Positions 1 to 5,390 of a stretch of 6,002 nt of DNA are shown here, piece after piece (position 1 is the first letter of the stretch; every line of letters starts with the position of its first letter). The notes under the pieces are model-generated. The model ran no database searches, was not told the origin of the DNA, and saw nothing but the letters and a program-made list of their open reading frames with translations. The position numbers and the translations under genes were made by a program. This stretch comes from Rhodospirillaceae bacterium (GTDB lineage Bacteria > Pseudomonadota > Alphaproteobacteria > UBA11073). The stretch is taken from assembly GCA_003536545.1 (NCBI GenBank), contig DPZW01000114.1:630-6631 (forward strand), given 5' to 3'.

Positions 1-612
1 GTTGCCCGGCACCGGTGGTATTTCTATTTGTGGGACATTTTTCAATTGCTGTGCATCCGTGATTTCGCGCGTGGCATAAACAAGTTTGCCGTCTCTCATT
101 TGTACACCCACTTCCAGCCATCCACCTATAGAGTAAACAAATTGCTGAATGGGCAGGGCATCAAAAAATTCATTGGCGATGACAATAAAAGGTGCAGTGG
201 GAATTTTATGCAAATCATCATGCCAGTGAATGGTTTTATTATGATCTGCCAGCGCAGATTTTTGCTCGGCGCGCATAGCGGATGAGTTTTCATAGAGATG
301 GATTTCAACCGCATTGTAAACATCTGGAATTTGCCGCAACAGGCGCAGCATATCCGCCATTAATGTGCCGCGCCCAGGTCCCAGCTCTATCAGGTTAAAA
401 TATTTGGGCTGACCCATTTCATTCCAGCGAGATATCACCCATATTCCCAATAGCTCCCCGAATAATTGTGAGATTTCAGGTGCGGTAATGAAATCACCTG
501 CCGCGCCAATCGCGGGTCTATGGCTATAATAATGCGCGTTGCACCATGCCATATAGTCATGCAGCGCGACAAAATTTTCAGTTTCCAGTGCGTGTTGTAA
601 TTTATCGAACAT
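1..612 (-). CDS. MidA/NDUFAF7-family SAM-dependent methyltransferase, N-terminal 204 residues (partial)
   Basis: The open frame reads leftward from the ATG at 612 to the window edge without a stop, giving the first 204 residues of a protein usually about 350-370 long. Diagnostic MidA (DUF185) motifs are visible. GDFITAPEISQLFGELLG lies at residues 39-56, the SAM-binding glycine motif ELGPGRGTL at 76-84, and NEFFDALPIQQF at 147-158. The mitochondrial member NDUFAF7 methylates an arginine of the NDUFS2 subunit and is needed for complex I assembly. A similar role on bacterial NADH dehydrogenase is inferred, not shown. The start lies inside the end of lgt (11-bp overlap) and has no clear Shine-Dalgarno sequence, so translation is probably coupled to lgt. 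The family call is firm and the substrate is uncertain. The C-terminal part is outside the window. Confidence 0.9.
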   Translation of the reverse strand, partial: MFDKLQHALETENFVALHDYMAWCNAHYYSHRPAIGAAGDFITAPEISQLFGELLGIWVISRWNEMGQPKYFNLIELGPGRGTLMADMLRLLRQIPDVYNAVEIHLYENSSAMRAEQKSALADHNKTIHWHDDLHKIPTAPFIVIANEFFDALPIQQFVYSIGGWLEVGVQMRDGKLVYATREITDAQQLKNVPQIEIPPVPGN

Positions 613-1390
613 CAGCAGGCCGCGCGCGCAGCATTAAAAACACACCCACGGCAATCATTGGCAAGGACAATAATTGGCCCATCGTAAAAATGCCAATGAA
701 GCCAAGAAATGCATCCGGCTCGCGGAACAATTCACCGATAATACGGGCACAGCCGTAACCCGCCAAAAATGCACCACCAGTAAAGCCATGGCGCGCACGT
801 AATTTGTCATTGCGCAAAACGAAAAACAGCACAGCAAATAAAATCAGACCTTCCATTGCGGCCTGATACAGCTGGCTGGGGTGGCGCGGTAGTTCGCCGC
901 CATTTGGAAACACCATGCCCAGCGAACTATCCGTGACGCGGCCATATAATTCACCATTAATAAAATTCGCAATGCGGCCAAAAAATAATCCAATGGGTGT
1001 GGCGGCAGCCACCAGATCACCCAATGCCATCCAGTGAATCTTATTGAAACGTGCGAAGGCAATTATTGCGGCAATCACACCCAATGCGCCGCCGTGAAAT
1101 GACATGCCGCCGTGCCAGACCATTAAAATTTCTGCGGGATGCGACAGATAATATTCCGGTTGATAAAACAGGCAGTAGCCAATCCGTCCGCCCAACACGA
1201 CCCCAAAAATCGCCCAGGTTAGGAAGTTTTCAAAATCTTCGGCATTCGGCCGCCAGGTATTTTTGCGTGCCCAATGTGCGGCATATTGCCAGCCGAGCAG
1301 CAGCCCCGCGATATAGGCAAGCGCATACCAGCGGATCGCCATTGGGCCAATTTGAAAGGCAATAGGATCAATTTCCGGGAAGGCAAGCAT
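602..1390 (-). CDS. lgt: Prolipoprotein diacylglyceryl transferase (Lgt), complete
   Basis: Lgt is the inner-membrane enzyme that moves a diacylglyceryl group from phosphatidylglycerol to the lipobox cysteine of prolipoproteins, the first step of lipoprotein maturation. The 262-residue product has the family's usual length and several hydrophobic membrane segments. Signature motifs are complete: WHGGMSFHGGALG at 92-104, with the histidine that corresponds to the essential His103 of E. coli, GRIANFINGELYGR at 138-151, RHPSQLYQ at 169-176, and ARIIGELFREPD at 215-226. The ATG at 1390 is chosen because the protein then begins MLAFPEIDPIAFQIG, the typical Lgt N-terminus. The frame stays open to an ATG at 1474, but that start would run through the divergent ubiK start. 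The gene is followed by midA with an 11-bp overlap. No strong ribosome binding site is seen, only AAAGAC a few bases upstream. Confidence 0.97.
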   Translation of the reverse strand: MLAFPEIDPIAFQIGPMAIRWYALAYIAGLLLGWQYAAHWARKNTWRPNAEDFENFLTWAIFGVVLGGRIGYCLFYQPEYYLSHPAEILMVWHGGMSFHGGALGVIAAIIAFARFNKIHWMALGDLVAAATPIGLFFGRIANFINGELYGRVTDSSLGMVFPNGGELPRHPSQLYQAAMEGLILFAVLFFVLRNDKLRARHGFTGGAFLAGYGCARIIGELFREPDAFLGFIGIFTMGQLLSLPMIAVGVFLMLRARPADVR

Positions 1391-1449
1391 GGGTTTGTCT
1401 TTACGCTGGTGGTGAGCTGGTGCATATAGGTATGCAACGGAGAGAAAAA
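1391..1449. promoter_or_regulatory. Divergent intergenic region between lgt and the ubiK cluster
   Basis: This 59-bp gap must hold at least part of the promoters for both the leftward lgt-midA pair and the rightward ubiK-ybjN-proC cluster. For the rightward direction, TTTACG (1400-1405) with CATATA (1423-1428), spaced 17 bp, is a possible but weak sigma-70 pair. I see no convincing pair for lgt, whose promoter may reach into the ubiK coding region. A good ribosome binding site, GGAG at 1439-1442, lies 7 bases before the ATG at 1450 and supports that start. Confidence 0.4.
1421..1436. repeat. Perfect inverted repeat TGCATA-N4-TATGCA, candidate operator
   Basis: Two perfect 6-bp arms flank the 4-bp spacer TAGG, just upstream of the ubiK ribosome binding site and overlapping the weak -10 candidate. 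The symmetry and position suit a repressor or dimeric-regulator site for one or both divergent transcripts. It could also be a small hairpin in the ubiK leader, or chance. Confidence 0.35.
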
Positions 1450-1752
1450 ATGCGCAACCAATCCCAAAAACCAAATAGCATTAAAGAAGATATTTTAGGG
1501 GCCGGCTTTCATATTCTGTCCGGGGCGGGCGGAGATGTGAAATTATTGGTCCAGCAGGCCGTGCAACGCCTGGTGGGTGAAGGCTTTGTGAGCCGCGCTG
1601 AATACGACCAATTATCCCAGCGTGTGAGGCAATTAGAAGCTGCAAAACCCAGTAAAACGCAGGCTGTGAGGGCTGGCAGGGCCACAGCAAAACCAGGCCG
1701 GAAAACCGGGGCTGCGGCCAAATTGGCCCGCGCCCCCAAGCGGCGCAAGTAA
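1450..1752 (+). CDS. ubiK: UbiK/BMFP-family accessory factor with basic tail
   Basis: This is a 100-residue protein resembling the UbiK/YqiC (BMFP) family. These are small trimeric, membrane-associated proteins that in E. coli assist aerobic ubiquinone synthesis through the Ubi enzyme complex. Visible features are an N-terminal amphipathic helical region (residues 9-45) and the family hallmark FVSRAEYDQLSQRVRQLEAA at about 46-65, a short coiled coil. From about residue 66 a tail very rich in Lys, Arg and Ala has no counterpart in the E. coli protein; similar tails occur in alphaproteobacterial members. The start at 1450 is preferred over the in-frame ATG at 1420 because GGAG at 1439-1442 is well placed and the family N-terminus is short. 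It is first in a probable operon with ybjN-like and proC genes. The family call is good; function in ubiquinone synthesis is by homology only. Confidence 0.8.
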   Translation: MRNQSQKPNSIKEDILGAGFHILSGAGGDVKLLVQQAVQRLVGEGFVSRAEYDQLSQRVRQLEAAKPSKTQAVRAGRATAKPGRKTGAAAKLARAPKRRK

Positions 1753-1774
1753 ATTACAAATATTCCTTGCGCCG
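1741..1774 (+). other. Hairpin spanning the ubiK stop codon (9-bp perfect stem)
   Basis: CGGCGCAAG at 1741-1749 and CTTGCGCCG at 1766-1774 are perfect inverted copies separated by 16 A/T-rich bases. The left arm encodes the last residues of UbiK and the loop contains the stop codon. No T-run follows, so this does not look like an intrinsic terminator. It may stabilise or process the mRNA between ubiK and the next gene, or modulate read-through. Confidence 0.45.
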
Positions 1775-1801
1775 AAGCACCCCGATCTGCAAGATAAGCC
1801 T

Positions 1802-2308
1802 ATGAGTTTTGTGAAAAAAGATTTGTTTGATCCGGGCGCGCATGATCCGCTGACGCTGGTGGAGTTGATTGCCACGCAAAAGCGTTGGGCGAATGAAAGA
1901 TTATCAGAAACTGAAATGATGATTCAGATCACGGGTGCGTGGTCGGTGTATCATATGTATTTTGTCTGGCAGGAAAAATTATCTGCGCTGCAATTCTGCT
2001 GCCAGTTTGATTTCCGTATTCCAAATCCCAACCGCAGCGAAGTACATGGTTTGCTTTCCATGATCAATGAGCGTTTGTGGCTTGGCCATTTTGATTTGAA
2101 TACGGATGAGCAATCGCCGATGTTCCGTCATAATCTTTTAATGCGCGGCACAGATCAGGCAAATGCCCAGCAGATCGAAGATGTGATGTCGATTGCCATT
2201 GCAGAATGCGACCGTTTTTATCCGGCATTCCAGTTCGTTTTGTGGGGCAATCGTTCACCAGAAGACGCGATTGCGGCGGCATTGGTGCATACCAACGGGC
2301 GCGCTTAA
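1802..2308 (+). CDS. YbjN-domain protein
   Basis: This 168-residue soluble protein resembles the YbjN (DUF1790) family as found in alphaproteobacteria. Its central region runs from TGAWSVYHMYFVWQEKLSAL through QFDFRIPNPNRSEVHGLLSM and NERLWLGHFDLN, where an aromatic-rich beta section is followed by a helix typical of the family. No signal peptide, membrane segment or catalytic motif is visible. YbjN proteins have a fold like type III secretion chaperones, and E. coli YbjN has been linked to stress and motility phenotypes. The biochemical role is unknown. The gene lies 49 bp after ubiK and 39 bp before proC, an arrangement I recall as common in alphaproteobacteria. The ribosome binding site is weak (AAGATAAG just upstream of the ATG). 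Confidence 0.75.
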   Translation: MSFVKKDLFDPGAHDPLTLVELIATQKRWANERLSETEMMIQITGAWSVYHMYFVWQEKLSALQFCCQFDFRIPNPNRSEVHGLLSMINERLWLGHFDLNTDEQSPMFRHNLLMRGTDQANAQQIEDVMSIAIAECDRFYPAFQFVLWGNRSPEDAIAAALVHTNGRA

Positions 2309-2347
2309 CGACTTGTCATTGTTGCCTGGCGGCGATAGTTTTATCTC

Positions 2348-3163
2348 ATGAAAATCATTCTTATCGGTTGCGGAAAAATGGGTGGCGCGATGCTGCGCGG
2401 CTGGCTTGCGCACGGCTTGCTGCAACATGCCTTTGTGGTTGATCATGCGGTACAGGAATTAAAGCTCGAATTTTCAGAATATGCCCATGCGCTGGATTTT
2501 TATATTGATGCGCAGGATTTGCCGGAAGAGGTGGAAACTGATCTCGTTGTGCTGGCGATAAAACCACAGCAGATGGCCGAAGTTTTGACCAGTCTTGCCC
2601 CGCGCATGCATCCGGACTGGCCGATGATGACGGTGGCTGCCGGTGTGCATAGCAGTTTTTATCAACGTTACCTGCCGCAAAATCCCATCGTGCGCATCGC
2701 GCCGAATACGCCTGCCATGCAGGGTGAGGGGATGACGGTGGGCGTAGTGGTTAATCAGTCCCCTTCAGGATTAAAGCAGCGCGTTGAAAAATTATGTCGT
2801 TCCATGGGTGAATTTTTCTGGCTGGAGGAAGAGGCGCAGATTGACGGTGCGATGGCGATCAGTGGATCGGGTCCCGCCTATTATTTTTATCTGACAGAGA
2901 TGCTGGCCAAGACGGGTATAGCTTATGGCTTATCGCAAGATCAGGCGATGCAACTTGCGCGGCAAACCTTGGTCGGCGCAGGCGCGATGGCTAAATCACA
3001 GCCAGAGGTTGAAATCGCCCAAATGCGTAAAGATGTCACCAGTAAGGGCGGGATTACCGAGGCGACTCTGCGCGTCTGGAGCGAAGGCGATAGCTTCGAA
3101 AAAATAATCGCTGCAGGTATTTCGGCAAACGTACAGCGTTCCCGCGAACTGGCTGGCGATTAA
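2348..3163 (+). CDS. proC: Pyrroline-5-carboxylate reductase (ProC), complete
   Basis: ProC catalyses the NAD(P)H-dependent reduction of 1-pyrroline-5-carboxylate to L-proline, the last step of proline synthesis, in the cytoplasm. The 271-residue product has the usual length. An N-terminal Rossmann fold carries GCGKMGGAML at residues 7-16 and LAIKPQQM at 69-76. APNTPA lies at 118-123. The helical C-terminal dimer and active-site domain has ISGSGPAYYF at 161-170 and the signature VTSKGGITEATL at 230-241. The residue before PNTPA is Ala, where most homologues have Met. No strong ribosome binding site precedes the ATG, so translation may depend on read-through from ybjN. The stop codon shares its last A with the start of the next gene. 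Confidence 0.96.
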   Translation: MKIILIGCGKMGGAMLRGWLAHGLLQHAFVVDHAVQELKLEFSEYAHALDFYIDAQDLPEEVETDLVVLAIKPQQMAEVLTSLAPRMHPDWPMMTVAAGVHSSFYQRYLPQNPIVRIAPNTPAMQGEGMTVGVVVNQSPSGLKQRVEKLCRSMGEFFWLEEEAQIDGAMAISGSGPAYYFYLTEMLAKTGIAYGLSQDQAMQLARQTLVGAGAMAKSQPEVEIAQMRKDVTSKGGITEATLRVWSEGDSFEKIIAAGISANVQRSRELAGD

Positions 3164-3621
3164 TGATGGCTACGCGTCGCAAAGCAAAGCCGGTTGATCT
3201 GTTTCAGCAATATCAGAATGCTTTGCACCAATGGGCAGGGGACGCCCCAGCGGATATGCTGGATGAAGATAACAAGGAAAAATTACTGGATGCGATGCTG
3301 CGCCTGTTTGAGACGCTGGATGCCGCAGATTTGCGCAATGCCATATCAAATCTACGCGCTGAAAAAACTTTACGAGAATTGCTGGGGCCGTTGACCGCTG
3401 CCATGCGTTGGCAGATGATTGGTCTGAATATTCAATCGCCCCAAATACTCGCACCCATCGCACCCCATGTCTTGTCACTTGCGGTCATACGCTGGATTCC
3501 AATCTGGCAGAATGAACATACGCCGGGCATGCCAAAATTGATGGCCGCGATTGACCGCGATCTGGGTTATTTGCAGCGCGCCATAGAAAGCCTGCAGAAG
3601 TTCAAATTAACTGCGGAATAA
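3163..3621 (+). CDS. Small helical protein resembling a TetR/COQ9 C-terminal domain, no DNA-binding domain
   Basis: This 152-residue, probably all-helical soluble protein is not firmly recognised. From residue 36 the pattern NKEKLLDAMLRLFETLDAAD, followed much later by LSLAVIRWIPIWQNEHTPGM (about 104-123) and MAAIDRDLGYLQRAIESL (127-144), resembles the ligand-binding half of alphaproteobacterial TetR-like proteins and COQ9. The helix-turn-helix that should precede it is absent: only about 25 residues, starting with a basic stretch, lie before the domain. The ATG overlaps the proC stop (TAATG), which leaves no room for a longer N-terminus and implies translational coupling. An ATG immediately after could equally be used (151 residues). 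COQ9 is a lipid-binding ubiquinone-synthesis protein, so a lipid or effector-binding role is conceivable. Function is unknown. The gene is real judging by coupling and a full-length open frame. Confidence 0.7.
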   Translation: MMATRRKAKPVDLFQQYQNALHQWAGDAPADMLDEDNKEKLLDAMLRLFETLDAADLRNAISNLRAEKTLRELLGPLTAAMRWQMIGLNIQSPQILAPIAPHVLSLAVIRWIPIWQNEHTPGMPKLMAAIDRDLGYLQRAIESLQKFKLTAE

Positions 3622-4704
3622 ATATTCCTGTACGCGCTTGTTATCGCGCCGCCAGAATGAGCTGTCGATAAAATAATGATGCACATTGATAAAGACCAGA
3701 AAGGCAATGATATAGAAGTGACGGCTGAAGTTAGGGATTGCATTGACCGCGTCTATTTGCTTGGGCACGATATGCATAAAGGATGCGCCCAGCGTGATGC
3801 CGATAATGGCAAATACCGCCAGCGGCCAATAAGAAAAATATTTGGGGTGATCTTCGTGCAGCTCTTCTTTTAGCTTTTTCTTTATTTCACTGCCTTTGAA
3901 TTTATAAACAAAGGGCAGGTATTGCAGGCTGTGAAAGAATGCCACAAAGACAAAGAATGCCGGGTTGATGTAGGGCAGTACCACCCACATGTAAACGCCG
4001 CAGAAATATCCCACCAGGCCGTTGATCGAAATTCCTTTTTTCTCTGCCAGCCATGTTTTTAAAATCGCACTGATGGTGAGCAGGCTTGTGATAATTAAAA
4101 TGATCAGGGATGCGGTAATAACCCACTCTGGAAAGCCCAGTGACTGATGTTTGACGTCGTAATAAAAATTTGTTCCAACATATTGATTGCTTCGCAGCCA
4201 TGCAAACATCCAAGCGGCATAGGCATTCAGGGTTAAAATCTTTTTGCTGCGGTCGGAATAAAAAATTCCCTTGTAAACGGATAGCGTGATGAGGATGCCA
4301 TATCCCTGTTTCACGTAGTGCCAGCCGACAAAGAAATACATCGCGCGAATGGAATAGCCGAGGAAGGCGGGATCCTTGCTATAATAACACCAGGCAAAAT
4401 AGCCGATGATAAGCACAGGAACGATCACGCCCGCGATAAAGGGGCGCATTTTTACCTTGAGCGGTGTTTCCGGATCTTTCATCCGATTAATAAAGTCTTC
4501 ATAGAATAATTGATAGGAATGCGCGAAATGCGGATAATTGACGGCAAACGCCGCCCAGAATGCCCAGATCGGAATAAAGGTCATCATATTGACCTTGGCC
4601 ACATGGGTCGTGAACATGGCGATGGCGAGAAAGACGAGCGAGAATCCACCCACCAGCCAGAAATCAATATATGGGGTGATGAGGGCGCGCGACTGCGTAG
4701 ACAT
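3607..4704 (-). CDS. Polytopic membrane protein with conserved-looking histidine motifs, function unknown
   Basis: This is a 365-residue integral membrane protein with roughly eight to ten hydrophobic segments (about 12-32, 41-56, 87-107, 118-135, 190-213, 228-260, 291-312, 328-343). Histidines cluster in or beside membrane segments within aromatic motifs: NYPHFAHSYQLFY (56-68), GWHYVKQGYGI (127-137), FFHSLQYLPF (256-265) and INVHHYFIDSSFWRR (339-353). This layout suggests metal or haem binding, as in membrane oxygenases or desaturases, but it lacks the exact desaturase HxxxH/HxxHH set and I cannot assign a family. A basic, charged loop lies at about 267-287. It reads towards the small helical protein and overlaps its 3' end by 15 bp. 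No ribosome binding site precedes the ATG. By eye the gene is richer in A/T than its neighbours, partly as expected of a membrane protein. Confidence 0.85.
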   Translation of the reverse strand: MSTQSRALITPYIDFWLVGGFSLVFLAIAMFTTHVAKVNMMTFIPIWAFWAAFAVNYPHFAHSYQLFYEDFINRMKDPETPLKVKMRPFIAGVIVPVLIIGYFAWCYYSKDPAFLGYSIRAMYFFVGWHYVKQGYGILITLSVYKGIFYSDRSKKILTLNAYAAWMFAWLRSNQYVGTNFYYDVKHQSLGFPEWVITASLIILIITSLLTISAILKTWLAEKKGISINGLVGYFCGVYMWVVLPYINPAFFVFVAFFHSLQYLPFVYKFKGSEIKKKLKEELHEDHPKYFSYWPLAVFAIIGITLGASFMHIVPKQIDAVNAIPNFSRHFYIIAFLVFINVHHYFIDSSFWRRDNKRVQEYLFRS

Positions 4705-4710
4705 GGTATT

Positions 4711-4738
4711 TTTATAAGGTGTTTGATTTTACTGGCAA
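4711..4738 (-). promoter_or_regulatory. Sigma-70-like promoter for the membrane protein, predicted leaderless start
   Basis: On the minus strand, TTGCCA (4738-4733; 5 of 6 match to TTGACA) and TATAAA (4716-4711; 5 of 6 match to TATAAT) are separated by 16 bp. The expected start of transcription, about 7 bases after the -10 box, falls on or next to the A of the ATG at 4704. No Shine-Dalgarno sequence lies between them, which agrees with a leaderless mRNA. Confidence 0.55.
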
Positions 4739-4778
4739 GCTGATTACTAGGTCATTTGTGCAGTGCGGTATGTTCCTG

Positions 4779-4808
4779 ATGACATCCCCCCACCGACTGT
4801 GATATACT
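4779..4808 (+). promoter_or_regulatory. Sigma-70-like promoter for the phasin gene, extended -10
   Basis: ATGACA (4779-4784; 5 of 6 match to TTGACA) and TATACT (4803-4808; 5 of 6 match to TATAAT) are separated by 18 bp. The -10 box is preceded by TGA, an extended -10 (TGn). Transcription would start near 4815, giving a leader of about 57 bases before the phasin ATG. Confidence 0.55.
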
Positions 4809-4815
4809 AAGGTCT

Positions 4816-4832
4816 GGCGTGATATCACCGCC
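4816..4832. promoter_or_regulatory. Operator-like palindrome at the phasin transcription start
   Basis: GTGATATCAC (4819-4828) is a perfect 10-bp palindrome, flanked by GGC and GCC that could extend it with one bulged base. It sits at or just after the predicted transcription start, a typical repressor position. Its half-site GTGATAT also occurs at 4799-4805, overlapping the -10 box, 20 bp upstream on the same strand. Which protein would bind is unknown. Confidence 0.35.
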
Positions 4833-4871
4833 CATTATATCAACCCTTGCCCCAGAAAGAGGCACTGTAAG

Positions 4872-5339
4872 ATGTCGAACACACCCAATTTCCCTTTCTT
4901 TGAAAATGAATTCGTCAAGGCGATGACCCAGTTCCGTGTCCCTACCGTGGATGTGGAGATGATGGTGACCGCCCAGCGCAAAAACGTTGAGGCCTTTACC
5001 GCGGCCAACCGCCTGGCCATTGTCCGATCTCAGGCCGTAATGCGCCGCCAGCTGGAAATTTTTCGCCAGACAGTGGAAGAAAGCTCTCGCACCATCAAGG
5101 ATATGGCGACGACGGCTGAGCCGAACGACCGCCTGACCAAACAGGTGGAAATGCTGCGCAGTGCCTATGATCAGGCACTGAGCAATATGAATGAGCTGAC
5201 GGACATGCTGCAGAAATCAAACACTGAGGCGGCAGAACTGATCCAGACCCGCGTGAGTGAGGCCATGGGTGAAGTGAAGAAATCTGTGGACAAGAAAGCC
5301 GGCAAACCAGCTGAGCCGAATATTAAAGTGGCGAAGTAG
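4872..5339 (+). CDS. Phasin family protein (polyhydroxyalkanoate granule-associated)
   Basis: Phasins are small amphipathic helical proteins that coat polyhydroxyalkanoate granules and influence their number and size; some act as general stress or lipid-associated proteins. The 155-residue product has the family hallmark at about residues 26-60. There VDVEMMVTAQRKNVEAF is followed by an Ala-rich helix and a RRQLEIFRQ segment. Further helices run to about 140 and a Lys/Ala/Pro-rich tail ends the protein, as in many PhaP proteins. No signal peptide or membrane segment is present. AGAGG at 4858-4862 is a good ribosome binding site 9 bases before the ATG. The gene is monocistronic, with its own promoter upstream and a stem-loop terminator directly downstream. 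No polymer synthase or other pha gene is in the window, so a role at polymer granules is from family membership only. Confidence 0.88.
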   Translation: MSNTPNFPFFENEFVKAMTQFRVPTVDVEMMVTAQRKNVEAFTAANRLAIVRSQAVMRRQLEIFRQTVEESSRTIKDMATTAEPNDRLTKQVEMLRSAYDQALSNMNELTDMLQKSNTEAAELIQTRVSEAMGEVKKSVDKKAGKPAEPNIKVAK

Positions 5340-5358
5340 TTCGCAGCACTGATTTTTT

Positions 5359-5390
5359 AAAAGCGCGGGTTTTCCCGCGTTTTTTATTTT
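5359..5390. terminator. Intrinsic terminator shared by the phasin gene and panB
   Basis: CGCGGG (5364-5369), a TTTT loop and CCCGCG (5374-5379) form a strong GC stem followed by six T and, after one A, six more. AAAA at 5359-5362 can pair with part of the T-run, lengthening the stem. In the plus direction this is a classical intrinsic terminator for the phasin gene. On the minus strand the stem directly follows the panB stop codon, but only four T follow it, so termination in that direction is probably weaker. Confidence 0.85.

Noticed and set aside
28..285. 85-residue plus-strand open frame in the midA region
   Set aside because: It overlaps the clear MidA coding frame on the opposite strand and resembles no known family.
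1051..1365. 104-residue open frame opposite lgt
   Set aside because: It lies wholly within lgt on the other strand, has Arg-rich composition typical of a shadow frame, and has no recognisable domain.
1420..1449. Upstream in-frame ATG at 1420 for the ubiK-like gene
   Set aside because: The codons between it and 1450 contain the good ribosome binding site and the inverted repeat, and they do not resemble the family N-terminus.
1391..1474. Longer lgt start at 1474 adding 28 residues
   Set aside because: The added residues do not fit the Lgt N-terminus, and the extension would run across the divergent ubiK start and its ribosome binding site.
1741..1774. Intrinsic terminator after ubiK
   Set aside because: The stem is not followed by a T-run, and the next genes in the same direction lack convincing promoters of their own.
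3607..4704. Naming the membrane protein a carotene oxygenase or fatty acid desaturase
   Set aside because: The histidine motifs do not follow the known spacing of either family, so the name would be a guess.
4750..4775. PhaR-type regulator site (TGC/GCA-rich stretch) upstream of the phasin gene
   Set aside because: TTGTGCAGTGC has some TGC character but lacks a clear inverted TGC/GCA arrangement.
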